Positions 34,539-45,538 of a stretch of DNA of 64,000 bases are shown in pieces. A program made the position numbers and the translations under genes. The notes under the pieces were generated by a model that was given only the letters and a program-made list of their open reading frames with translations, did not search any database and was not told where the DNA came from. Within the stretch, counting starts at the first letter, position 1; each line of letters opens with the position of its first letter. Source of the DNA: Cryptomeria japonica (lineage: Eukaryota; Streptophyta; Pinopsida; Cupressales; Cupressaceae); contig NC_081409.1 in NCBI RefSeq assembly GCF_030272615.1, forward strand, positions 876,999,594-877,063,593, in the 5' to 3' direction.

Positions 34539-34990
34539 TGTAAGATTTTGCCAAGATCAAGAGGCAATGGAAAGCACAAATAAGAGAGACAATAGAATGA
34601 CAAGAACAAAACTGTATTCTCATCAATATGCAAAAAGATCAACTGGATTCACCAATACAATGACTATAGGCTTGCTTATATAGGCAAGGCCATATGGATG
34701 TATGAGCACACAAATATGACATGTAGCTCAATGAGAAACAAGGGTAGGTAAGAAATACTAGGGGTAGGTAGGAGAAATAATACAATATTCCACAAGAGGT
34801 GGATCACCCACTGAATGTGGAGTGTAACAGCAAAATAAGACCACAAAAGGTGAAATTTTTCCTACAAGCTCTATCCCTATGTGTAGACTTCCCTAAGTGT
34901 CTCAAATCCAAACTCCGAAGAGATGTATTATCCTAAGTTAACTTAAGTAAGTGTAATAATATCCTAAATGAATATTTATTTACACCAACA
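34539..34990 (-). repeat. 3' LTR of the small non-autonomous element
   Basis: The minus strand starts TGTTGGTGTAAATAAATA and ends AAAATCTTACA. Its left neighbour is the target-site copy CTCCA. Confidence 0.92.
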
Positions 34991-35002
34991 CCCCCCCTTA
35001 AG
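34991..35002 (-). promoter_or_regulatory. Polypurine tract of the small element
   Basis: The minus strand reads CTTAAGGGGGGG directly before the LTR start TGTTGGTG. Confidence 0.75.
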
Positions 35003-36869
35003 TGCAACTTAGGGGAATGAAGACTCAAGTCAACAATGCAACTAAGCAATGCAAGATGGGTCCCGGCTACGAGGCCATGTTAGGTAGCCATGTACAAATG
35101 CAAATGCAATCTCCCATAAAGTGGGGAAAGAGAGAAAAACCCAATGGGAAAAAACCCTCCCCCAAAAGAGAGATGATGAAAGCACACAATGCTCTCAATG
35201 ATGAATGATAAGAACAAACTATGTGCCCCTCATAAGAGAGAAGAAGAGACCATGAAGCCCCCCCTCAATGTCGAATCTCCTGCAAAGATGGTCCAATGAT
35301 GATGACCAAAATATCTCCCCATAAGGAAGAAAGAGAGCCAATGTTGCACCAATAATGTCAAAGTGTGACAAAACTAGGTACCAAGTCGATGACGATGAAT
35401 CACTTGCTGCAACAAAAAGAAGATCAGGCATGGAGACAACCTATTGTGAGCATCATCTGGATACTCAGAAATAGTAGAAATACTGGTACAATCCAAGTCT
35501 CATGGGAGCCATGCACAAATGTGTACAATCTAAGTCTCACCTGGAGCCATGCACCAAGTCTCACAAGATATTCCTAATCTATGTATACAAGAGGATTACA
35601 TCAAATATGTCAACAATGACAAGATACAAAGAGGTGTGGCACTTTATGATAGTGCAAGTACAACATTGCTCATGCAAGAGCATACAACATGATAGTGCAA
35701 ATCTGGAAACATGAAGATGATGCCACCAAGAAGCCCTGTAGAATACTGCAGAAAAAGACGCCTCCGATTGGGATGTGGCCAAGAGATATAAAGGAGCAAA
35801 TCAACCCCCCCCCCCCCTTGACTGCCGGTTGGAAGCACTGCAAGACAGGTGTGAAGTGACAAGAAAAAAAAGTGTTCCCAATTTGACTTATTAAATGATG
35901 TTTGTGTTTTTAAAAGATTTTAAAAATCTAAATAAAAACAATTATTATGCCATGCAAAAAAAACTTTACTAAAAAATAAAGAAAAAAGCGATAGCCATTT
36001 TTTTTGAAAAAAAATGAAATCAAAAAAACTTTAATAAAAATTTATTAAAGAAAAAAAACTTTTATAAAAAAAGTTTTTTTTTTTAATTATTAAAAACTTA
36101 TTGAAAAAGTTTTATTTAAAAAAAAAAACTTAAAAAAAAAACAATTTATCCCCCCCCATGCGGGGAGGGGCCCGTAGTACTGCGGGACCGTAGTGCCTAT
36201 GGACACCCGCAGGCACACTGTGGGGCCGTAGGTACCCTGCGGTTACCCACAGTGCCTGCGGGGCCGCAGGTACCCTGCGGTTACCCGCAATGCCTGCGGT
36301 ACCCACAGGTACACGCAGGTGGCCTGCGGGCCAAAAATCCCAAAAAATTATTTTTTCGCCCCAAAAAAAAAATAAAACAATAAAAACGCCCCCCCCCCCT
36401 CCCCTTAATATTTAATTTTTTTTTATTTTTAATTTCCGAAAATTAAAAAAAATGGAAAAAAATTAAAAAATAATTTTCAGACCTGTACTTGCAAGTCCGT
36501 ACGACGGGCTGGGAGGGGAGATTTTTTCAACTCGGGGTAATGGAGGCCGATTTTGATGAATTGACAGTCAATCTTGGGGTTTTTGGGCCTTCTGAGCGCA
36601 ATGGTGATGACGGATTTGACCAAAAATGCTCCAAAATTGCAAATCGCTGCCGGGACAAGTCACCACCCTCCACCTTCAAACGGCTCTAGATTTGGCCTTG
36701 GATGTAGGATTTGGATGAAATAAAAGGTGATTCTTACTTTCTCAAACCTCCTCAATCCAATGGTGACCTCAGATCTGACCCAACAAGCTCCAATAATAAC
36801 CTGCAATAGAAATCTCCAAAAATGCAAACCCCAAAATTCTCTCAATTGGCAAACCAATGGCACTCTAAT
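35003..36869 (-). other. Noncoding interior of the small element
   Basis: No retroviral protein motif is visible. 35003-35870 is unremarkable mixed sequence with a run of 13 C at 35805-35817. 35870-36160 and 36335-36480 are poly-A/T rich. Between them is a GC-rich repeat block (listed separately). 36480-36870 contains one open frame that I regard as chance. Confidence 0.6.
36163..36332. repeat. GC-rich tandem repeat inside poly-A/T DNA
   Basis: Variants of CCTGCGGTTACCCGCAGTGC recur about every 20-40 bp, for example around 36236 and 36275, with the half-units CCTGCGG and CCGCAGG complementary to each other. The block is strongly GC-rich and bordered on both sides by long A and T runs. It could fold into stable hairpins in RNA. 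Confidence 0.8.
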
Positions 36870-36882
36870 GGCTCTGATACCA
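36870..36882 (-). promoter_or_regulatory. Primer-binding site, initiator tRNA-Met
   Basis: The minus strand reads TGGTATCAGAGCC, a perfect 13-base complement to the plant initiator tRNA-Met 3' end, directly after the LTR. Confidence 0.92.
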
Positions 36883-37334
36883 TGTAGGATTTTGCCAAGA
36901 TCAAGAGGCAATGGAAAGCACAAATAAGAGAGACAATAGAATGACAAGAACAAAACTGTATTCTCATCAATATGCAAAATGATCAAGTGGATTCACCAAT
37001 ACAATGAATATAGGCCTGCTTATATAAGCAAGGCCATATGGATGTATGAGCACACAAATATGACATGTGGCTCAATGAGAAACAAGGGTAGGTAAGAAAT
37101 ACTAGGGGTAGGTAGGATAAATAATATAATATTCCACAAGAGGTGGATCACCCACTGAATGTGGAGTGTAACAGCAAAATAAGACCAGAAAAGGTGGAAT
37201 TTCTCCTACAAGCTCTATCCCTATGTGCACACTTCCCTAAGTGTCTCAAATCCAAACTATGAAGAGATGCATTATCCTAAGTTAACTTAAGTAAGTGTAA
37301 TAATATCCAAAATGAATATTTATTTACACGAACA
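36883..37334 (-). repeat. 5' LTR of the small non-autonomous element
   Basis: 452 bp, co-linear with 34539-34990. The minus strand contains CTTATATAAG (about 37018-37027), a probable TATA box. Confidence 0.92.
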
Positions 37335-37339
37335 CTCCG

Positions 37340-38821
37340 CATGTGAAAGCTGGATGATGAACCGAACTGTCAAATATAGCTTTAGGAAAGCTAATAATAT
37401 CTCTATAAGAACTGCATGCCTTCTGTGATGCCAAAAATAGTCCCTGAAAAGAAAAGCACTCCCTCTCTAAAAATAGAACTGCCACTCTACCTAATATAGC
37501 TGCTAAAACAAAAAATAGTCTCTGGTATGAAAAAAGCATGTACTCCTATGCCAAATATAGCTTGAGAAAAAAAAAACCCCTTCCTCTCTGAAATCTAGAT
37601 GTCTTCTCCTTTATCCTTTTAAAATAATTTATTGTAACACTTAAATATAAAACAATTAGTTTTATATTTACATGCTAAGATAAGTCATTTGTTTTTTTCC
37701 CTTTATTTAATATAATATTTACTAATGTTTTTAAATAAATTAATCTTAATAAAAATTATATTAAATAAGATATATCATATGAAAGGACCATTTATAAGTT
37801 AATATATTTTAATTAAGATTTTCAAGTAGTTAAATCTTAATTAAGATATATTAACTTATAAATTTAATAAAAGAATTTTAGAGAGCTAAAAGCTCTAAGC
37901 CCTTTTGCATGGGCTTAACAAGGCATTGCCCTAGGGTAAGTGACTTACATGTCATTACCACAATATCATTAATATATGCAATTTGTTTCTTTTAAAACAA
38001 AATAAAATAAAATACAAAGCCCATTTGAAGATTTAGGGCAAACAATATGAAAAGAATTTTTGAAACCCTAAAAGATGTATTCTTTCATATGTTTGGCTTC
38101 GTGGAGAAGAACTCCTCTCTCCAGCCATGAACTTTTTGGAGTGAACTAGGGTTTGGGCTACTAATGACAATAGGATCTAAAAGCTCGAACTGGGCCTTTG
38201 CATGAGATTTGGACATCTTCCTTACACGGTAAGTGGTATTATTCTCTGCGAAAAAAGATTTTAATGCAGAAATATTTGCGTATATGCATGTATACTTTTA
38301 GGGTTTGTGCATATATCTTTCACACATGGTATTTCCTGAGTTTGCTCAGTTCTAGATATTTCATTATTCTCTGCATAGGATGACCGCCATTATTCTCCAT
38401 GCATCATTTGACTTAGATCTCCTTGTGCCTTGATAATGGAGGACTTGGTTCACACACTGAAGTGATGATTACGAATCATGAATTGGTGAATATCTGGATT
38501 TTAATAGAGATTTATGATCAAACCCTTAGCAGATATTTGAATATTTTATTATGCTCCAAAAATTGTTATACATACACCAGTATCTTTCATTATTGTCTTT
38601 TGAAATGGTAACTATCCATTTAGTCTAGCTGTCTTATTTTCTTTAGAACCACTTTTGACAATGAAGCCTGTGAATATTGTTCTTTTGATATGACCAATCT
38701 AAGTCTTATTTTTGAAACTCTTTACTGTATTTTCTGCTAGGATTTCTCACATGCATTATTAATGATTCTCTATGGATGTCATTAATAACTGAGATTCTAT
38801 TGGAAATTTGGAGGAATTGAT
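37340..38821. other. AT-rich spacer, no gene identified
   Basis: 37340-37610 continues the degenerate CCAAAAATAG-type repeat. 37610-38050 is very AT-rich and holds a 32-bp inverted repeat (listed). 38090-38160 has a leader-like stretch with TAGGGTTT, followed by ACGGTAAGTGG near 38227, which resembles a 5' splice site. No exon or protein domain supports a gene. It may be a gene-edge remnant. Confidence 0.4.
37790..37863. repeat. Near-perfect inverted repeat, 32-bp arms
   Basis: Arms 37790-37821 and 37832-37863 are reverse complements with one mismatch, separated by a 10-base loop. The arms are almost pure A/T and include TTAATTAAGATTT. This could be a small MITE-like or foldback remnant; no flanking target duplication was identified. 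Confidence 0.85.
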
Positions 38822-39750
38822 TGTGTTGCATTGATGTTTTGTCATTGATGGCAACACAGACTGTTTTGGTTGTTTACCGGTTTCCGGTTGGTTCTGGTAG
38901 AATGGTTGGATTATGATATTGATCGAGTATGCTCCGATATTCTTTGGTCTATGGAATTGGTTTGGATTGGTTATTCATGTGTTATGATGCGTATCACATT
39001 CGGTTGGTTCGGAATTTGTTGACTCGGATACATCATTTGTTCTAGTAAGCCTTTTGGTTACCGGTAAGGGTTTTATCGGTAGTGCTTTGTTGAAGATATT
39101 TTGATGAATCCGATAAGTGGTGTTGGTGCAGCTTCTAGAAGGTTATCTAGATGTTGATGGTTATCATGTTCATGTTCCACTTGTTCATGGTGTTTCATTT
39201 GGCTTATGGTGACCTATTATAGGTCTGGTGGTTATTTGGCTAGGTTATGGACCGGTTTATGTAACGTGTGGGTTAATGCTCCCAATGCGTTACCGGTTGG
39301 ATTCATTGATTGGATTATGTTGTTTTGGTCTTAGGACAACTTGGTTGATCATTCGATTGCGGGTTTAAGTTATGAATTTATTGTATTATCTTTTAGGTGG
39401 CCGACCTAATTGTTTAGGTCCCAGGTTGGTATAAATGTGATGTAAGATCTCTTTGTAGATAATGTATGGTATAAGTTATGGGATTATCTATATGTGAATA
39501 ATGTTGTAATCATATGTAGAGTTTTTGGTCGATCATAGGTGATCGAATTGGGTTTGTGGAAGAGGTTTAAGGCCTTCAGTATTGAGTTTAACCGGAACTG
39601 TACTTAGGCATGGGAGATACTATACTTGTAGTTCAATCTTCATTCTGGATTTTTGTCTGATGTTTTATGTAGTCAGTGAGACTCCTTTTGTGATGAGCAA
39701 TGTGCTCTAGGTTGTTGGCCTTCCTGCATGTGTAGGCCCCTTATTGAAAT
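38822..39750 (+). repeat. Truncated copia-like LTR, plus orientation
   Basis: It starts TGTGTTGCATTGATG and contains TTTTGTCATTGATGGCAACA and CTCTAGGTTGTTGGCCTTCC, both shared (reverse-complemented) with the solo LTRs at 18000 and 40439. The final 200 or so bases with the GGGTTTCC box are missing because the gypsy-3 LTR begins at 39751. Confidence 0.75.
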
Positions 39751-40438
39751 TGTAGTCACATAAATCTGTCCACTTAATTAAATGAATATTTACTATTTAT
39801 TTGATTATTTAACCATCAATAATCAGTTAATTAAATTAATATTTAATTAATTTCATCCTCAACGTCTTCTCCTATTAATTAAATAAATTATTCAATTTAT
39901 TTAAATTAATTCATTAAGCCACACTCTAAATCAGTTAAATGAATAAAACACATTTATTTAATTTAACCCCCTTTCCTCACTTAAATAAATAAAAAAATAT
40001 TTATTTAAATCCCTAAACTACACCCCCCCCACTTGCATTCTCCTACAAATGCAAGTTGCACCTATTTAGTTGAAAAAAAGTAATTTTATTTTAATTAAAA
40101 TCCTATTTTCTCTCACCCACCAAACCATTCTAGACTCTTCTAACCCATTCTACATTCTTCTAATCCATTCTAAATTAGCCTAATCCCATCCCCTAATTAT
40201 TGTCACATTCCTAAGCAACTTGAAGTCACTTCTCAAAGCCTCACAGTCTTTGAAAAACATTAAAGGCTCTATGTCTTCAACAAGTTAACCCCTAAAGTCT
40301 TTCATAACCATTTATGACTCTTACATAACCATTAATGGTTAAACTCAACTCACCCACATGGTCAGAGACTTTTCCTCTAACTCAACCCTCATTTGACTCA
40401 TCGATCTCTTCAAGCATTTATTTCTTTGACCATGGTTA

Positions 40439-41232
40439 TGTTAGGAAACTCATAGATACTGAGAGGGGGGGTGAATCAGTAGCTAACCAGTAATTAGAAT
40501 TTCTCAACTTAAAACATGCAGAACATATTATAACAGTGTACTGGTATGCAAGAAATAATGAAATAAATAGAATTAAAAACATCCACATGAAAAGCACACC
40601 ATGACACAAGGATTTAACAAGGAAACCCGATGTGGGAAAAACCTCGGTGGGATTTGTGACCCACAATATCCACTTACTGGCCAATAAGAGAATATTACTT
40701 ACAAAAGAGGGGCCTGCACATGCAGGAAGGCCAACTGCCTAGAGCTCACTGCTCAATGGGAAGTCTCACTGACTTACAATGTGGATTATATAAATCCAAT
40801 ATCTTGTACTGCTTTACAATGGCATCTATAATGAATGATCCAGTACCGGTTTCTGCTCTGTTCTTTACATAAAACCTTTAACCTATATTTCGCATAATAG
40901 GTCTACCTAATATCTTCCTTTTTCGCTTACATTCCTTACTTACAAAATGTCTATAATGATCTCTTTTATATATAAGAGTCATTTTACAACTTCCCAAGTC
41001 GGCTTACAAGGTTTTTACAATAATAAACAAAATATAATATAACAAAAATCCTATCGGCCTCTGTGCTAGTATGCTTCCTTTCTCTGTGTCGATGTAGAGT
41101 GTGATATGTTGATGCCAGTGAACTATCTTGCCAGTGTAATGCCTTGCCAGTGCCATAGGATTGTAAGGTTGCCATCAATGACAAAACCTTCAATCATATA
41201 CAATGTCTCATTGGAGTGTGCATATGCCAACA
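40439..41232 (-). repeat. Solo LTR, copia-like, in the gypsy-3 LTR
   Basis: The minus strand starts TGTTGGCATATGCACACTCC and ends GTTTCCTAACA. A perfect GGTTA duplication flanks it (40434-40438, 41233-41237). It is the same subfamily as 18000-19054 but with a single copy of the 41-bp unit. The shared LTR box is at 40621-40642. Confidence 0.93.
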
Positions 41233-41515
41233 GGTTATCCCCACTAACTCTTGCACAAGAGTTTGTCCATTGGATAAAAGCATTATTCATTGGATAAAGG
41301 CTTTATTCATTCAACTCAACACTAACCTTACCTCCCAAGCTAACCTTCATGTCATCTCAAGCATTTAATGCTTCTTCCCTCTCCTCTCAAGCCATCTCAT
41401 GTTGACATTTGTCATCTTGGGATTGGGTTGAAAGCCCTCACATGGATCATAAACCCATCAATCCTGACCCTTGTTCAGATTACTCAATTTCAACCATCCA
41501 TTGCCCTATTTTTCC

Positions 41516-41523
41516 TATAAATA
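41516..41523 (+). promoter_or_regulatory. TATA box of the gypsy-3 LTR
   Basis: TATAAATA lies about 470 bases before the LTR end, in a CT-rich context, the usual place for the U3/R boundary. Confidence 0.65.
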
Positions 41524-41992
41524 AAGCCCATTCCTTCTTCATCCAGATCCAGAAATCTTGTATGCATCAAACTTATACCAATTTTGAGAGAGCATTTTAG
41601 AAGCATTTTTCTTTGTTATTTTGGATAAAATTAACATAGATTAATTAGGTGCTTTCTCATTTTTAGCTTGCTTGCATTTATATAATTAGTCATTTTCATA
41701 ATCTTGAATCTCCATAAGACATCCATAATAGTGCAAAAAGATGAGGGCTACACTCATGTGGAACTTGGAGAAGAGAGGAACAAGGGAGGAGCAACTATGA
41801 GCATGCCGGGGAGCATTTGGGAGGGTTTAGTGTCTTTCCTCCGTTTTTGTGTGCTTTTCATAATCTGTTTGATATCTCTCTTGATATGCATGCTTAGGAT
41901 TCTAGTTTCATTCATCTTTCATTTTTTATTGTTACTAACAACACTAATGTTTGAATCTTGTGTTTCTTGAATCCTTTTTGCAGTGCATCATT

Positions 41993-42032
41993 TGGTGAAC
42001 CCGACATGAATCGAACACGCAACCTTCTGATC
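41993..42032 (+). promoter_or_regulatory. Extended tRNA-Trp primer-binding site, 40 nt
   Basis: TGGTGAACCCGACATGAA (41993-42010) is complementary to the 3' end of plant nuclear tRNA-Trp(CCA), with one mismatch at 42006. The match continues through TCGAACACGC and AACCTTCTGATC to 42032: T-loop, T-stem, variable loop, the 3' strand of the anticodon stem and two loop bases. By my recall of the tRNA this is 39 of 40 bases, ending at the anticodon. Primer sites are normally up to 18 nt. The 5' half of the tRNA is absent, so it is not a tRNA gene. Confidence 0.8.
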
Positions 42033-42905
42033 AAACAAACTAACTTTTTGTGAAAATTGTGAAATTGCCACACATAGGTTGCACTTTAGCGCTATTGAAC
42101 GTGTTTTAGCACCTTTGATAGCTGAGGATTTAGTGCTTTTTTCAAAGTTCTGGCGCTTTTCTCAGAGAAGTAGTGCCTTTTTCTAAGTTATAGTGCTATT
42201 GTAACTCTTTTAGCACGGCTGTGCTCTCTGTCTGATAGAGATTTCATTTTGTTTGACAGTTTTAATTAGCGTGTTCATTCATATAGTAGTGATGTTGGTG
42301 TTCTTTTGGCGCTTTTGTCATTCTTTCAGTGCATCTATATTAAAGTAGTGCTTATGTGTTTACAAAGAGTAGCGCTTTTGTAACAGAGAGTTGAAAAAAA
42401 ACATCATGTAATCAAAAAATCAAAATTTTAGGCTTGTAGAAGCCCAGCAAAAACTTTCTTTTTCACTAACTGTTTTATTTTTTGTGCAGGTTTTGCTAAC
42501 TTCTTGTTTTGCAGGATCGAGGAGTTAGGGATTTAGAAAGTTTTTTTCTTTTTTCTTTCTTTCTAAGATTTTCTTTTAAAGTTAGGATTAAAAAGAATTC
42601 ACTTTCCCTTTTGGACTAAAATCAATTTCATTTTATCTTTTGGACTATAATAAACAAAGTTTTCAATTTGGGGTGTTAAAAAGAATTTTATTTGCAAAGT
42701 TAAAAAGAACCACAAAACAAACAAACAAAATTTGCTTTCTCTTGCAAGTTAGGGACACACTTTCATTTTGGGTTTAAAATAAACAAACAACTTTCATTTC
42801 TTGCAAGGTTAAAAATTCACAATCAACTTTTTATTTTGCAAAGTTATAAAAAACAAACAACTTGTCCATTTTGTTTGCAAACTCACTTTTACTTTGAGCA
42901 ACGTG
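42033..42905 (+). other. Gypsy-3 leader, first part
   Basis: An untranslated leader. 42085-42390 contains about eleven degenerate copies of a motif of the type TTAGCGCTTTTGTAAC at 15-40 bp spacing. After about 42530 the sequence is built from TTTCATTTTG, AAAACAAACAA and CTTGCAAGTTA phrases. CTTGTTTTGCAG near 42515 resembles a splice acceptor. No protein frame is seen. Confidence 0.5.
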
Positions 42906-42910
42906 CTTTC

Positions 42911-43989
42911 TGTCGTGGTCTATGAAGTGTGTACTCGTTATACCTGCAGCTGCAACACAAAACACTCAATAAATCATTACAAGCAATAGCTAGAAAATTA
43001 ATCAACGAAAGATAAAACCATAGCTAATCAATCTATTGCCTCCTAGTAAATGCAAGTATGAATTTTTCTCTCAGATCTGGTTATGCAAATTCTAGTGACT
43101 TGACAACACTTAAATGGAGGATCTAAATGATGAAGATGAATGATCTAGATGAGATAATGATTTAAGCTATATGATTCTATGATATTGCTATGAAATAAGC
43201 TAAGATTTAAGCTAAAATTGAACATGATAACATTGCTAAAATGATAGACTAGAAGCTAAATGTCTATAGTAACAATGCTTGAATGCAAATGAGATGGGAT
43301 CCTTTGAACTCCAAAATGGGGTCTATTTATAGAATTTCCCAAGGCTAGGGGTTGAGGAGGCAGGAATCAACGGTCAAGATTGATTTGAAGATGTCAATGG
43401 TTAAATTGGAGGTTGGCAAAGGGGTTGGATTAAAGGGGACAATGTCATATCCATGGTGACAAGTTTCAAGAATCTTCTATAAGAGGTTAGATGAAAGGGA
43501 ACACTTAGTGACAAGTATCACAAAGCTTTGCTCATGAGAGGGCAAAGTGTTCAAGGAAAGGGAACATGGTCGTTAGGATGTGCAAGCTAGGATGGTTAAT
43601 TAAAACCCGGGGTAGATAGAATGAATTAGGTTTAGAAGGGGTTAGGTTAGGTGGTTAGAAGTTAGGAGAATTTGAATTTAAAATTCAAATAATAGGAAAA
43701 GACTAATTAATCTCAACAACTCATAAATTGATTTGTTTTAATTAATTATGGGATTTAGAAGAAATGAATTTGATGATGAATTTGATGGGGGGAATTAATT
43801 AATTTGAATTAATTAATTAAAGGGGATTATGAAATGAACCTATTAAATAAATCCTTAGATTTATTAATAAGTAGTTGAAAGGGGGAATTTAATCAAATTG
43901 CTAATGAATTCAATTAAATTAGGAAGGGGGATTAATTAAAAAATTGCTTATTTAATTAATTATCTTTAGACCATTTTTAGGTGTATACA
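42911..43989 (-). repeat. Solo LTR, gypsy-type, in the gypsy-3 leader
   Basis: The minus strand starts TGTATACACCTAAAAATGG and ends GACCACGACA. A perfect CTTTC duplication flanks it (42906-42910, 43990-43994). On the minus strand TTCTATAAATAGACCCC (about 43320-43336) gives a TATA box. Leader phrases (AAACAAAATTG, GAGGTTAAAAA) resume on the right side, which confirms the insertion. Confidence 0.92.
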
Positions 43990-43994
43990 CTTTC

Positions 43995-45000
43995 AATTTT
44001 GTTGACCAAGATTTTTTTAATTTCCTAGTTAGCAAACAAAATTGCCTTGTGAGGTTAAAAATAATACCATGGTTGTTGGAGAAAAATCTCCAAATAGCAT
44101 ATAGATCACATTGTGATAAATCAGTTAAAAAGAACAAGTGTTTTCAGTGTTTGGCACACTTGTGCAAAAATCTATAGAGTGGTCCCATTTCTAACACACA
44201 CTATCCTCTCTCTTGGCTCTCCTAGTCCTAGGTGCAAGAGAAAAGTGTTAGTAACGCTCAAAATTTTATATTTTTAAGAGAGGCCTTCCAAGAGACACAT
44301 CACTCTTGCGAATGACCTTGCGTGATAAATCCTTCGAGCTGCTATAGAAATCAGTTGAGAGCGAAAGTTGTAGCCTTGGGTGTAGTTGTTCCTATAGTGT
44401 AACTTGCCAAAAGGACATATGGGCCCCACCACAAGTTACAAGGCTCTTAAGTGAGTCACTATAGAATGAACTTACATCCAAAGACATCGAACATTACTAA
44501 ACACCTTTTATTATAGAATCCCACTCGTTCTATTGATTGAGGATATTTGTGAAAAGTTCAGTGCAAGAGCATAGATGGTTTTGCTCCCAAGATACTCACC
44601 ATACATATTTCCTTGAGTAGAAATAGGATTTTTTGAAAGGCTACTTGTATCTTGATAAAAGTGGTGACTCCCCCATCATAGGGATCATCTATCTGTTATG
44701 CTCGCACAAGACTTAGTATATCACATCCTTACCTGCCACGACAAGATTCATAAGGTATGTAGTACCAAAGTCGAATAAATATCAAGATGTGGGTTGAAAA
44801 TATCACAACTGGCCATTTGACCTTAGGGATAAAGTGTGTTTGAGTTGTCTTTGTCTTTTCTCAAACCAGTAACAATTTGAGCCGACTTCAGGCTTTTGGG
44901 AAATATAAAATACATTTGTAAAAAGGGTCAAGAAAGTTCATGATTGAGTTGATTTAGACCCACACCTACGTTTGCATTTTGTTGAAAAGGGGTAAGGTTA
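43995..45000 (+). other. Gypsy-3 leader, second part
   Basis: Noncoding. It includes GTGGTGACTCCCCCATCATA (about 44661) and several short stops-only frames in all readings. It leads to the gag-like frame. Nothing else recognised. Confidence 0.45.
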
Positions 45001-45523
45001 TTGTGCTTGTGTGCTTGTTGTGTTTTCTTGTCAAAGAAATTCAAAATAATTTTAAACCAAGTATTCATCAACCACAATCCACCTCAAACATTGATAAACA
45101 AAATAAACATCAAAAAAGTGAAACAAAGTATCAATTTGGATGACCATCACTCACATTTTGAGAAAATGGAGTCTTCATCAAAAGACTACATTGAAAAAGA
45201 GACAATTGAGTTCAAAAGCTCTTATCAAAATAAGGAAGTTTTTCTATATCAATAGATAATTTTTTCTCTCACACAGAGCCTTCTTGTGCCATATGCACTT
45301 ATATCTTCAAGGCAAATCCAACGAATTTGACAAAGAGCCTTTGAAAAATAGAGCTTTTACTCAGTATAGAGCCTTGGATTATCACAAATACAAAGGAGGC
45401 AAGATCAACCCTTCTTTCTTTCCAAAAATCTATATCACCTACAACGTAGCTCGAGGGGAACTACCAATCCCTGAGAGAGAGGAAGAAGTAGAAACCCCCT
45501 TTGTGACAGAAAGTTTCTATTGA
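45001..45523 (+). pseudogene. gag N-terminal-like frames of gypsy-3
   Basis: Two adjoining open frames, 45001-45255 and 45284-45523, in different phases. The second reads YRALDYHKYKGGKINPSFF and PIPEREEEVETPFVTES, hydrophilic and coding-like, as at the start of gag in long-leader gypsy elements. No capsid or knuckle motif follows. Assignment as gag is an inference from position. Confidence 0.4.
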
Positions 45524-45538
45524 GGTCCATATTCTACC

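Larger units (their letters stand above)
34539..37334 (-). mobile_element. Young non-autonomous LTR element, 2.8 kb
   Basis: Two 452-bp LTRs in minus orientation enclose 1.89 kb. A perfect 13-base initiator tRNA-Met primer site adjoins the 5' LTR (right side), and a purine tract adjoins the 3' LTR (left side). Flanks CTCCA (34534-34538) and CTCCG (37335-37339) are a 5-bp target duplication with one change. The LTRs differ at about 19 positions (about 4%, counted by eye) without indels, which makes this the most recent datable insertion here. The interior has no gag or pol motif, so it must be mobilised in trans. It is larger than typical TRIM elements. Confidence 0.92.
39751..41990 (+). repeat. 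5' LTR of gypsy-3, interrupted
   Basis: It begins TGTAGTCACATAAATCTG at the point where the copia LTR stops, and ends GTGCATCA two bases before the primer site. A TATAAATA box lies at 41516-41523. Removing the solo LTR at 40439-41232 and one copy of its target duplication leaves about 1.44 kb. Confidence 0.75.

Noticed and set aside
36489-36689. Plus-strand frame of 66 codons in the small LTR element
   Set aside because: Antisense to the element, no motif, in noncoding interior sequence next to the primer site.
38090-38611. Possible host gene 5' end (leader plus splice donor)
   Set aside because: No exon with a recognisable protein or consistent frame; kept only as a remark under the spacer.
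41993-42032. A tRNA-Trp gene or pseudogene
   Set aside because: Only the 3' half is present, antisense, directly after an LTR end; the D-arm and acceptor 5' strand are missing.
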